Below are positions 9,683 to 17,501 of a DNA stretch of 64,000 nt, piece after piece (the stretch's first letter is position 1; the number at the start of each line of letters is the position of its first letter). Position numbers and translations under genes: made by a program. The DNA lies in assembly GCF_012641265.1 (NCBI RefSeq), contig NZ_JABAHZ010000004.1, forward strand, positions 558,001 through 622,000, given 5' to 3'. Under the pieces are notes generated by a model. That model was not told where the DNA came from, ran no database searches, and worked only from the letters and a program-made list of their open reading frames with translations. The stretch is from Chitinophaga eiseniae (lineage in GTDB: Bacteria; Bacteroidota; Bacteroidia; Chitinophagales; Chitinophagaceae).

Positions 9683-9789
9683 AGCCGAAGGCAGAAAGCA
9701 AAAAGCCCGTTGAAGCGGGTGAACTTAGCGAATATTCGCTGGGATCATTCGCTTCAACGGGCTTTTTGCTTTAGGCTTTCTGCTTTTTT
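9681..9789 (+). repeat. Long heptad hairpin repeat, copy A
   Basis: Inverted repeat starting on the last bases of the CAP gene stop codon. The inner 23 bp of the arms match perfectly (AAAGCAAAAAGCCC then GTTGAAGCG). Outside that, both arms continue as 7-base units of the form AAAGCNN with a few differences. The apex holds AGCGAATATTCGCT, itself a 14-base perfect palindrome at 9727-9740. The right arm ends in a T-run at 9784-9789, so it can act as a terminator. It is related to copies at 49527 and 56140 in arm composition and apex. Confidence 0.9.
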
Positions 9790-9804
9790 CCGTACTTTGG
9801 CCTC

Positions 9805-10569
9805 ATGGAAAAGAAAAAGATCATCGAAGTAAACAACCTCGTAAAAAAATATGGGGAGTTTATGGCGGTAAAAGGAATCAGCTTTGAGGTGTATGAAGGC
9901 GAGATCTTTGGCCTGCTGGGCCCTAACGGCGCCGGAAAATCCACTACCCTGGAGATTATTGAAACCCTGCGTGATAAAACCGAGGGAAAGGTAATAGTTG
10001 GAGGATACGACCTCGACAAAGACCCTAACGAAATCAAAAAAATCATTGGCGTACAGCTGCAAAGTTCAGGATACTACCCGGGGCTGAACCTGGTAGAACT
10101 CATTGAAATGTTCGGAGGCCTGTATAACCAACCTGTAGAGCCCATGAAGCTCCTGGGTATGTTTAACCTGGAAGACAAGGCCAAGGCAAAGTTCAAGGAG
10201 CTCTCCGGTGGACAAAAGCAACGCTTTTCCATTGCTACCACCCTGATTAACAAGCCACAGATCATATTCCTCGACGAGCCTACCACCGGGTTAGATCCTC
10301 AGGCCAGGCGCAATCTATGGGATCTTATCCAACAGGTACGCAACCAGGGCACCACGGTAGTCATCACCACTCACTATATGGATGAGGCAGAATTCCTCTG
10401 TGATCGCTGCGCCATCGTGGATAGTGGCCGAATCATCGCCATCAATTCGCCGGATGCACTCATCGATAACCTGGTATCTTCCGGTTTCGAAAGAAGGAAG
10501 GAAGTGAAGAAAGCGAACCTCGAAGATGTATTTATTCATCTCACTGGTAAAGACCTCCGGGAGGAATAG
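9805..10569 (+). CDS. ABC transporter ATP-binding protein (CcmA/DrrA type)
   Basis: Cytoplasmic ATPase of an ABC exporter-type system, 254 residues. Walker A GPNGAGKST (about 39-47), signature LSGGQKQR (about 134-141), Walker B IIFLDEP and the following TTGLDPQARR D-loop, then the switch histidine in TTHYMDEAE. The C-terminal extension with LEDVFIHLTG is typical of multidrug/antibiotic DrrA-like ATPases. No permease gene lies next to it: the next gene starts directly after the TAG stop and encodes a DinB-like protein. Its membrane partner must therefore be encoded elsewhere, or it acts with a remote permease. Confidence 0.93.
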   Translation: MEKKKIIEVNNLVKKYGEFMAVKGISFEVYEGEIFGLLGPNGAGKSTTLEIIETLRDKTEGKVIVGGYDLDKDPNEIKKIIGVQLQSSGYYPGLNLVELIEMFGGLYNQPVEPMKLLGMFNLEDKAKAKFKELSGGQKQRFSIATTLINKPQIIFLDEPTTGLDPQARRNLWDLIQQVRNQGTTVVITTHYMDEAEFLCDRCAIVDSGRIIAINSPDALIDNLVSSGFERRKEVKKANLEDVFIHLTGKDLREE

Positions 10570-11100
10570 ATGATGGAAGCACTCAAATATCCAATTGGTC
10601 GCTTTGAGCCGCTGCCGGCGTACACACCCGCCATGTTGCAGGGCTTTATAAAAGATATTCATTACCTGCCACAGCAGATAGAAATTGCGGTACAACACCT
10701 CGATGAATACCAGCTGCAAACGCCTTATCGCCCCGAAGGGTGGACGGTAGCACAGGTAGTACATCACCTGGCCGATAGTCACATGAATGGGTATACCCGC
10801 ATGAAGCTGGCCCTCACGGAGGATAAGCCGGTGATCAAGCCATATGAGGAAGGCGCCTGGGCGCTATTGTCGGATGTAGCTGCTACCCCCATCAATGTTT
10901 CCATCACGCTGCTGCATGCCCTGCATACCCGCTGGACCAACCTCATGGAGCGACTGGAGGATGCCGACTGGGAACGGACTTTTATACACCCGGCCAACGG
11001 TACACAATACAATCTCAAAACACATGCGGCGAATTATGCCTGGCATGGAAAACACCATCTGGAGCATATTCTGCGCCTGAAAGAAAGGATGGATTGGTAA
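10570..11100 (+). CDS. YfiT-like DinB-superfamily protein (putative bacillithiol S-transferase or metal hydrolase)
   Basis: Four-helix-bundle DinB superfamily protein, 176 residues. The family places three histidines around a divalent metal. Here these are in HHLADSH (residues 66-71) and WHGKHHLEH (159-166). The start YPIGRFEP and the phrase RPEGWTVAQVVHHLADSH match the YfiT group, members of which act as bacillithiol transferases in Bacillota. A bacillithiol synthesis gene (bshB1) is in this same window at 27044, consistent with that role. It starts with ATGATG immediately after the stop of the ABC ATPase gene and lies 9 nt before the Nudix gene, so the three form one operon. Exact substrate is inference. 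Confidence 0.85.
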   Translation: MMEALKYPIGRFEPLPAYTPAMLQGFIKDIHYLPQQIEIAVQHLDEYQLQTPYRPEGWTVAQVVHHLADSHMNGYTRMKLALTEDKPVIKPYEEGAWALLSDVAATPINVSITLLHALHTRWTNLMERLEDADWERTFIHPANGTQYNLKTHAANYAWHGKHHLEHILRLKERMDW

Positions 11101-11109
11101 CGCACTGAT

Positions 11110-11670
11110 ATGATGACTATGGACTGGAAACTACTCTCTTCGAAATACCTGTTTAAAGACGCCTGGCTCACCGCCCGCGTAGATAAATGTGAAACCCCAT
11201 CTGGTAAAATTGTAGATCCGTATTATGTATTGGAATACAATAACTGGGTGAACGGCGTCGCTATACGCGAAGATGGACAGGTGATCATGATCCGCCAATA
11301 CCGCCAGGGAATAGGGCAAACGTTGCTGGAAATTCCCGGAGGCACCATGGATCCTTCAGATCCTTCACCTTTATTTGCCATGCAACGGGAAATGCTGGAA
11401 GAAACCGGCTACGAGTTCAAAGAATGGGTAGAACTGGGTACCATTGCACCTAATACCGCATCGAGCAACAATTACACCTATATGTTCCTGGCTACCGGCG
11501 GCGTAAAAGTACAGGAGCAGCAACTGGACCACAACGAAGAAATAGAAGTGGTAACGATGCCTATCGGTGAGCTGCAGCAACTCATACTCGACAACAAAAT
11601 AGTACACAGCCTGCATACTAGCTGTATCTTCTATGCGCTGCTGCACCTGGGCAAAATGGGTATGAAGTAA
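11110..11670 (+). CDS. Nudix hydrolase, ADP-ribose pyrophosphatase-like
   Basis: Nudix hydrolase of 186 residues, likely cleaving nucleoside diphosphate sugars such as ADP-ribose. It carries the N-terminal strand pattern VNGVAIREDGQVIMIRQYR and the start of the box, LEIPGG. The metal-binding half of the Nudix box, REMLEETGY, is intact. The spacing between GG and RE has one extra residue, and Asp/Pro stands in place of the first Glu of the canonical box (GX5EX7REUXEEXGU), which normally has a structural rather than a metal role. Third gene of the ABC-YfiT unit. The ATG at 11110 follows the previous stop by 9 nt. It converges with folC across 2 nt. Confidence 0.88.
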   Translation: MMTMDWKLLSSKYLFKDAWLTARVDKCETPSGKIVDPYYVLEYNNWVNGVAIREDGQVIMIRQYRQGIGQTLLEIPGGTMDPSDPSPLFAMQREMLEETGYEFKEWVELGTIAPNTASSNNYTYMFLATGGVKVQEQQLDHNEEIEVVTMPIGELQQLILDNKIVHSLHTSCIFYALLHLGKMGMK

Positions 11671-11672
11671 CG

Positions 11673-12962
11673 TTACATCACTTCTGCTACCACAAAAAAG
11701 CTTCCGCAAACCAATATCATATCCTCCGGTTTGGCATGTTGTCGCGCTGCTTGCAAGGCTGCCTGTACAGAAGGATAGGCATGGCCCTGTAAGCCGCCCG
11801 CTGCACCCATTTCTGCCAGTGCTACTTCGTCCAGCGCACGGGGAATCTGTGCTTTACAGAAATAGTAATGGGCGGTACCCGGAAACAAAGGCAGTACCTT
11901 TTCTACTTCCTTGTCCTTTACAAATCCCACTACAATATGCAATTGCTGGTAATTGACATGCCCCAGCTGTTCTACGATTTCTTTTATACCAGCTTCATTA
12001 TGGCCTACATCCAATACTGTCAGTGGATGTTGTTGAATAACATCCCAGCGCCCTCTCAAGCCCGTGAGCTTCTTTACATGGGAAAGTGCGGTGCCAACAT
12101 GTTCCCATGTAATATGCCAGCCTTGTTGTTGCAATAACTTCACGGCCGACAAAACACCCATCACATTTTTTTCCTGGTATTGGCCATTCAGGTCGAGCTG
12201 AAACTTCCGCATTTGCTGCTGTTGCCGGTCCATCAGCATCAGGTTGAGGTGATGGCCTTCAATAGCACTGGAAGACTCCATCCATTCCTGGTCGGCAAAG
12301 TGAATAGGGGCTTGTTTTGATTGTGCGGTATTAATAAATACTTCCTGCACTTCAGGCTGGGTTTCACTGATCACAACGGGCACACCGGGCTTTATAATGC
12401 CTGCTTTCTCCGCCGCAATTTCCGGGAGGGTATCTCCCAGCATATTTTTATGATCATAGCTGATATTGGTAATCAGCGCCAGTTCCGGTGTGATCACGTT
12501 GGTACTGTCCAGCCGCCCGCCAAGTCCCACTTCAATGATGGCGATATCCACCGCTTCCTGTTTAAAATATTGGAAAGCCATGGCTACTGTCAGCTCAAAA
12601 AAGGAAGGCGCAATATCGGTAATATGCGTATGCATGCCTTCTGTAAAACGCACTACAAAATCTTCTGGTACCATGGCGCCATTAACGCGGATACGCTCCC
12701 GGAAGTCCAGTAAATGAGGAGAAGTATACAGTCCCGTTTTATAACCCGCCTGTTGAAAGATCGCTGCCAGCATGTGACTGGTAGAGCCTTTCCCGTTGGT
12801 GCCGGCTACATGTATGGTTTTGAAAGTGTGTTGTGGCTGTTGAAGTTGCTCCAATAACGCCAGGGTGTTGTGTAAATCCGTTTTAAAAGCACTGGCGCCC
12901 ACTCTGGTAAACATGGGCAGCTGTGCATATAGATAATCCAGCGTTTCTTTATAAGAGGCCAT
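11673..12962 (-). CDS. folC: Folylpolyglutamate synthase / dihydrofolate synthase
   Basis: Mur-ligase-fold enzyme that adds glutamate to dihydropteroate and to folates. 429 residues. The ATP-binding loop VAGTNGKGSTSHML is near residue 52, followed by the folate signature LYTSPHLLDFRERI. VDIAIIEVGLGGRLDSTNV and SYDHKNMLG provide metal and substrate contacts, and the C-terminal domain contains DVGHNEAGI. The frame is open 23 codons further upstream into the preceding gene, but ATG at 12962 fits the family N-terminus (MASYKETLDYLY). It starts 1 nt before the stop of the DUF5723 gene in the same transcript direction, so the two are coupled. Confidence 0.95.
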   Translation of the reverse strand: MASYKETLDYLYAQLPMFTRVGASAFKTDLHNTLALLEQLQQPQHTFKTIHVAGTNGKGSTSHMLAAIFQQAGYKTGLYTSPHLLDFRERIRVNGAMVPEDFVVRFTEGMHTHITDIAPSFFELTVAMAFQYFKQEAVDIAIIEVGLGGRLDSTNVITPELALITNISYDHKNMLGDTLPEIAAEKAGIIKPGVPVVISETQPEVQEVFINTAQSKQAPIHFADQEWMESSSAIEGHHLNLMLMDRQQQQMRKFQLDLNGQYQEKNVMGVLSAVKLLQQQGWHITWEHVGTALSHVKKLTGLRGRWDVIQQHPLTVLDVGHNEAGIKEIVEQLGHVNYQQLHIVVGFVKDKEVEKVLPLFPGTAHYYFCKAQIPRALDEVALAEMGAAGGLQGHAYPSVQAALQAARQHAKPEDMILVCGSFFVVAEVM

Positions 12963-12963
12963 A

Positions 12964-14439
12964 TTAGTTATTATTAACCGGGCAGCCAACCTGGCGCTTA
13001 CGCATCTGGAAGATGCCTCCACCATTGCCATCGCCCCGTTTAAACATGCTTGAGTTTAAACGCAAAGCTACGAAAGCCTGTCCATGATCGATATGCTTTT
13101 CAAGCAGGTTCGTAAAAATTGTGCCGGAACCAATGACCAGGGGACCAATGCGAATGGCGGCGCCTACATCGGCCTGGCCATTGTGATTAATGGTGAGTGG
13201 GAGGTAAGCACCAAACAGGTAGCTTTCATACCTGGGCGTAATATTAAACTGGGTAAGCGCATACGTTTTAGTAATGTCGCGCTGTCCCGCTGTAAGGGCT
13301 ATCACCGCCTGGGCGCTCACAAAGAAACGGCCATCTATATTGTAATCGCCCATTAAATTGAGAGCTGTCGGCAAAGTCATGTTGAAGGTAGAATCGGTTG
13401 GCAGCGGTGTAAAGTAGTTATTCAGACGCCGGGCATATTGCTGCAAACTTTCATTCTTCTTATACTGCAAATCGTTAGGCACGACATGGTCTCTTACCAG
13501 GCTCAGATCTGTGTTGATAGCGCCCTTGTTGTATTTAATGCGACCAATGTCTGTAATGGAAACGCCTATACGAAATTGATAGTCATCCGTATCGGAACCT
13601 TCATATTCGCCGAAGCCGCCATTATCAGCGCGATACTCGTATATCACGCCGATATCAGCGCCAATCCCTGCATTCTGGAACAGTTGCAGGTTTTTCTGCG
13701 CAGGCGATTGCCAATTATCCAGCTCTTTATTATAGCCATAATACATCGTACCACTGGTGATGTTGGCGTCATGTGTAGTGTTTAACCGGAAATCCACATT
13801 TTTTACGGCCGCATAACCAGCGGCTATGCCGCTTAGCAGTTTCAGTGTAACGCCTGCTTTCCAGCGGCCCGTATAGGTTTCCTTGATCACCCGTGCGTAG
13901 CTGAGTCCCAATTCATGCCAGATGTGAGCAGACACGCCTATCTGCGGAATACTCATCCCCTTATCCACGAATGCGGGGTTGGGGAAGTTGACACCGAAAA
14001 AATTAGCAATAGGTGTGGTTACATTGCCGCCGTTACTGCTGCTGCGCATACGCCATACAAAGGAAACAGATTGCTTCTCATCAATTTTGTAAAGTACAGA
14101 AGGCAATACCACTTCTGCCATCTCCCAGCCATTCTGCTTTCGGTTGGCACCCTGGTCAAGGAAGTAATCTCTACCCAGCCGGAAGGTATCAGGTGTATGG
14201 AACAAGACTGATTTGGGCACACTCGCATAGGTATTGCCCGCATTTACGTCGACACCAACAATGTTGACGTCCCATTTGTAGCGATAGCCGGCCGCACTGG
14301 CCGGGTTGGATAGAACGCCGTGAATACCGGCGTAAGTGCTGTTGTTATATCCCGGAAATGTTTGCGCAATAGCAGTGGCGGGCAGCAATAATAATAATGC
14401 TGCGGCACGGAAAAGGATACGGTCAAGTTTTTCAATCAT
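12964..14439 (-). CDS. DUF5723-like outer-membrane protein
   Basis: Exported protein of 491 residues with a signal peptide (MIEKLDRILFRAAALLLLLP, cleavage near IAQT). The body has the alternating hydrophobic/polar strands and aromatic residues of a beta-barrel, with GYNNSTYAGIHGVLSNPAS just after the signal. This fits the Bacteroidota DUF5723 family, thought to be outer-membrane proteins of unknown function. An ATG at 14550 would add 37 residues before the signal peptide, so the ATG at 14439 is preferred. It lies between the TonB-like gene and folC on one strand, probably a single transcript. Confidence 0.78.
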   Translation of the reverse strand: MIEKLDRILFRAAALLLLLPATAIAQTFPGYNNSTYAGIHGVLSNPASAAGYRYKWDVNIVGVDVNAGNTYASVPKSVLFHTPDTFRLGRDYFLDQGANRKQNGWEMAEVVLPSVLYKIDEKQSVSFVWRMRSSSNGGNVTTPIANFFGVNFPNPAFVDKGMSIPQIGVSAHIWHELGLSYARVIKETYTGRWKAGVTLKLLSGIAAGYAAVKNVDFRLNTTHDANITSGTMYYGYNKELDNWQSPAQKNLQLFQNAGIGADIGVIYEYRADNGGFGEYEGSDTDDYQFRIGVSITDIGRIKYNKGAINTDLSLVRDHVVPNDLQYKKNESLQQYARRLNNYFTPLPTDSTFNMTLPTALNLMGDYNIDGRFFVSAQAVIALTAGQRDITKTYALTQFNITPRYESYLFGAYLPLTINHNGQADVGAAIRIGPLVIGSGTIFTNLLEKHIDHGQAFVALRLNSSMFKRGDGNGGGIFQMRKRQVGCPVNNN

Positions 14440-14603
14440 CGTTGGCGATAAAAAATAGGTTTCTCGAAAACACACACAAACTTTGCGCATATTAATGTTT
14501 ATAGTCATAGGTAGAGATGTAGGAGCTGGTGAATACGTATTTTTTGCCATGAGACTTATCAGTCATGCAAAGGAACAAGGGTATCCGGTGTCATTATTAC
14601 AGA

Positions 14604-15494
14604 TTATTCAGCTTTGAAATAGAAGCGTATAGTGCCAAATTGCTCTTCCGGTGCATCCGGATTGGCATTATACTTTAATTGTCCGCTTCTCGCGGCCTTC
14701 CTGGCAATCTCGATCAGTTGCGGGTTGCTGATGGTAGACCCCTTCATACTAAAAGTGGCAGATGTCACATTTCCTTGTTGGTCTACTTTTATATTGATGG
14801 CTACATAGCCTGTTTCAGTGCCGTCGTAGGTTACTTGTGGCCTTCCGATGAGGCTTCTGCCGTTCAGGTGAAAATCTGAACGACCACCACCGAGGCCACC
14901 GCCCGTATAGCCGCCGCCGTTGGGGTTACCACCCAGTTGGCCACGATCGCCGGGCTTGCCGGTATTACCTTCCCCGGTTGCATTATTAGACCCGTTGGCT
15001 CCATTACCACTATTGGCACTATTACCAGTTCCACCGGAAAATACCGCTTTAGGTTTAGGCGCCGGAGGTGCGGGTTTAGGAGGCGCTTCTGTAGGTTTCT
15101 TAACAGGTTTTGTATCTGGTTTGGGTGCTAATTTTTTAGGAATTTCTTTTGGCTTCTCTACAGGCTTTTCCGGCTTCTTGATTTCCGGCGCCTCTTCTTC
15201 ATCCTGGGTAGCAATATCTTGTTGAGGTTCGCTGTTGTCTTTGACTGCAGTGGCCGGACTCTCTGCAGGCGCTGGTTCCGCTGCTGCAGCGCTGGGAGGG
15301 TTAGGATTCATGGGCTGTACATCTCCCATGCCGTCATCGGAGGTGCCGAGGTTGACTTCCATGCCCAGGTCCTGGTCTGGCAACGGGGGAGGTGCTGAAA
15401 AGCCGGTAAATATGAGCGCTACTAACAGCAACGCATGAACGCCGATAGTAACCCCTAATGCCTGAATATTTTTTTTACCGTTTTTATCCTCCAT
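14604..15494 (-). CDS. TonB-like energy transducer with proline- and glycine-rich spacer
   Basis: Periplasm-spanning protein of 296 residues. One N-terminal TM helix (about 12-31, ALGVTIGVHALLLVALIF), then a long Pro/Lys/Glu-rich stretch (about 90-150) typical of TonB spacers, then a Gly/Asn/Ser-rich linker (about 155-205). The C-terminal domain has YVAINIKVDQQGNVTSATF, the TonB C-terminal fold pattern. It would pass proton-motive energy to outer-membrane receptors, but the usual exbB/exbD genes are not next to it: a divergent MFS gene lies upstream. Followed by DUF5723 and folC on the same strand. A minus-strand -7-like box lies 29 nt upstream. Confidence 0.82.
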   Translation of the reverse strand: MEDKNGKKNIQALGVTIGVHALLLVALIFTGFSAPPPLPDQDLGMEVNLGTSDDGMGDVQPMNPNPPSAAAAEPAPAESPATAVKDNSEPQQDIATQDEEEAPEIKKPEKPVEKPKEIPKKLAPKPDTKPVKKPTEAPPKPAPPAPKPKAVFSGGTGNSANSGNGANGSNNATGEGNTGKPGDRGQLGGNPNGGGYTGGGLGGGRSDFHLNGRSLIGRPQVTYDGTETGYVAINIKVDQQGNVTSATFSMKGSTISNPQLIEIARKAARSGQLKYNANPDAPEEQFGTIRFYFKAE

Positions 15495-15522
15495 GATAAC
15501 CTTATTGAGCGCCTGTTTAGAC

Positions 15523-15530
15523 CAAAGTTA
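15523..15530 (-). promoter_or_regulatory. Possible -7 box for the TonB-like gene
   Basis: The minus strand reads TAACTTTG, an exact match to the Bacteroidota TAnnTTTG box, placed to give a leader of about 20-25 nt. No convincing -33 box at the right spacing, so this is tentative. Confidence 0.35.
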
Positions 15531-15636
15531 ATCTTTTGCGCCAGAAAAAATAATCACTATCCAAAAGATGAATTCCGGATCTTTGCAAAAACTATGCTGT
15601 TAATCCTGTTTTTGCTATTTATTTGAGCCAATTTTT

Positions 15637-16875
15637 ATGAACCTTATAAAACAAACCGTACGACTTTATCAAAACGCCTATACCGGTCTTTCCCCAGCCA
15701 CCTGGTGGTTATCGCTCGTACTGCTGATTAACCGGAGTGGAGCAATGGTGATCCCGTTTATGACCGTTTACCTTACCCAACACCTGCACTTCAGCATTGC
15801 CCAGGCAGGTCTGGTAATGGCCTGCTTTGGCACCGGCGCTATTGTAGGCGCATTGCTGGGCGGATGGCTGTCAGATAAAATCGGTTTCTACCAGGTACAA
15901 TTCTGGAGTTTGTTCTCTAACGGATTATTGTTCGTTTTATTGGGACAAATGCGCACGTTTGAACAAATTTGTATCTGTGTGTTTGTGATGAGCTCTGTGG
16001 GAGATGCCTTCCGGCCGGCTAACAGCATTGCCATTGCGGCCTATAGCGCGCCGGAAAACCGGACCCGTTCCTATGCCCTCAACCGGCTGGCCGTTAACCT
16101 GGGTTGGTCAGTGGGCCCAGCCATAGGAGGCATACTGGCCAGTTTCAATTATCACCTGCTTTTTTATGTAGATGGAGGCACCTGTATGGTGGCCGCGCTG
16201 CTGATGCGTATTTTCCTGCCCCCTGTTCCGGCGCCACCCAAAGTGGTAAAAGCGGCTGTGAAGCCGGAAGATAAAGTGTGGAAAGACCATATTTACCTCT
16301 GGTTCCTGTTTTTCGCTACACTCAGCGCTATTTGTATGTTCCAGTTCACCAGCATGGTGCCCCTGTACTATAAAGAAATCATACACATGGAAGAGTGGGC
16401 CATCGGGCTTACCATGTCGCTCAATGGCATTATGATCGCCGTGTTGGAAATGGTGATGGTATACCGGCTGGAAGGAACGAAGCCCAACCTGGTGTTTATA
16501 GCACGGGGCGCAGTGATGGTATGTACCGCTTACCTGTTATTGTCGGTAATGCCTCCTTTCTGGGCCCTCGCCGCCGTATTTATGATGGTCATCACTTTCG
16601 GGGAAATGTTCTGCCTCCCGTTTATGAATAGTTTCTGGATTGCACGGAGCCGCGATCATAACCGTGGTCAATATGCAGCACTTTACACCATTTCATATTC
16701 TCTCGCCAATATTGTATCGCCTACTACAGGGGCCTTTGTGGTACAGCATCTCGGTTTTAAGCCCTGGTGGGCTATTACAGCGCTGGGATCTTTACTGGCC
16801 GGTGGAGGGTTTCTCTGGCTGCAGAAAAAGCTGGGAAGTGTTGGGAAAACAGTACCTGCATCCGGCGCCGCATAA
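15637..16875 (+). CDS. Major facilitator superfamily transporter
   Basis: Inner-membrane carrier of 412 residues with about 12 hydrophobic helices in two halves. The loop GGWLSDKIG after TM2 is the MFS A-motif (GxLaDrxGrr variant). RLAVNLGWSVGPAIGGILASF is a motif-C-like helix pattern (GxxxGPxxGG) seen in drug:proton antiporters, so efflux is more likely than uptake. A central cytoplasmic loop with KVVKAAVKPEDKVWK links the halves. The substrate is not evident. Divergent from the TonB-like gene and convergent with the small secreted protein at 16906. Confidence 0.9.
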   Translation: MNLIKQTVRLYQNAYTGLSPATWWLSLVLLINRSGAMVIPFMTVYLTQHLHFSIAQAGLVMACFGTGAIVGALLGGWLSDKIGFYQVQFWSLFSNGLLFVLLGQMRTFEQICICVFVMSSVGDAFRPANSIAIAAYSAPENRTRSYALNRLAVNLGWSVGPAIGGILASFNYHLLFYVDGGTCMVAALLMRIFLPPVPAPPKVVKAAVKPEDKVWKDHIYLWFLFFATLSAICMFQFTSMVPLYYKEIIHMEEWAIGLTMSLNGIMIAVLEMVMVYRLEGTKPNLVFIARGAVMVCTAYLLLSVMPPFWALAAVFMMVITFGEMFCLPFMNSFWIARSRDHNRGQYAALYTISYSLANIVSPTTGAFVVQHLGFKPWWAITALGSLLAGGGFLWLQKKLGSVGKTVPASGAA

Positions 16876-16905
16876 GTGGTGAAGGATGCAGGGCTACTGT
16901 TCAGC

Positions 16906-17331
16906 CTATAAGCATTGGTAGTTAGTAATATTTACATAAAATGGCATCTCACAAGCTGCTGCTGTAAAGGCCAGCTGGGCATACTTATTAACTGCCGGTG
17001 CACAAAGATCATTTGCTCCTACATACGCGCCCTGCGCAGGCACACTGGAGAACCATATTTTTATCACATAGTCGCCGTTACCAGATTGAGGAAATGCATA
17101 CGGAAAAGTTGGATTCGAAACTGAATAAGTATATCCAGTGGGTACATATACCAGCTGAATGCTGGATACTACGGCAGAGGATTGTTTAGTAACGGTAATG
17201 ATAGGGCCACACCTTCTGGCTGTGGGATGAGCGCCTTTCTTCTCTTTTTTGGGCGGAGTACCCGGCAAACCAAAGCTGCTGGCTGTCAGCAATAACAGTA
17301 ACAATGCTGATAAAAAGGAATACTTCTTCAT
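16906..17331 (-). CDS. Secreted hypothetical protein (141 aa)
   Basis: I do not recognise the family. An N-terminal signal peptide (MKKYSFLSALLLLLLTASSF) is followed by a basic stretch (PPKKEKKGAHPTARRC) and then a beta-rich mature domain rich in Tyr, Ser and Val. Four cysteines (at about residues 41, 109, 127 and 140) could form two disulfides. Exported, probably periplasmic or extracellular. It is transcribed toward the MFS gene, with a 30-nt gap between the two stops. Confidence 0.65.
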   Translation of the reverse strand: MKKYSFLSALLLLLLTASSFGLPGTPPKKEKKGAHPTARRCGPIITVTKQSSAVVSSIQLVYVPTGYTYSVSNPTFPYAFPQSGNGDYVIKIWFSSVPAQGAYVGANDLCAPAVNKYAQLAFTAAACEMPFYVNITNYQCL

Positions 17332-17469
17332 GTGGGTTTTATTTTCAGATGAAACAATGCCTTAATTTAAGTAATTCCAGCCGCGTTACATATTAGAAAT
17401 TCATCATGAGAAGTAGGCGTTAGTGACCCAAAATTGTTCAACACTTTACAATTATTGTCTTCAAATCGC

Positions 17470-17477
17470 TAATTTTG
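17470..17477 (+). promoter_or_regulatory. Possible -7 box for the AraC-type regulator
   Basis: TAATTTTG is an exact TAnnTTTG match 24 nt before the ATG of the AraC gene. No good -33 partner was found at 17-23 nt, so confidence is low. Confidence 0.35.
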
Positions 17478-17501
17478 CAGAAAAACTAGTAAAATTGGTT
17501 A

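Noticed and set aside
9681..9789. Reading copy A as just an ordinary terminator
   Set aside because: The arms are far longer than needed, built of 7-base units, and share apex sequence with two distant copies.
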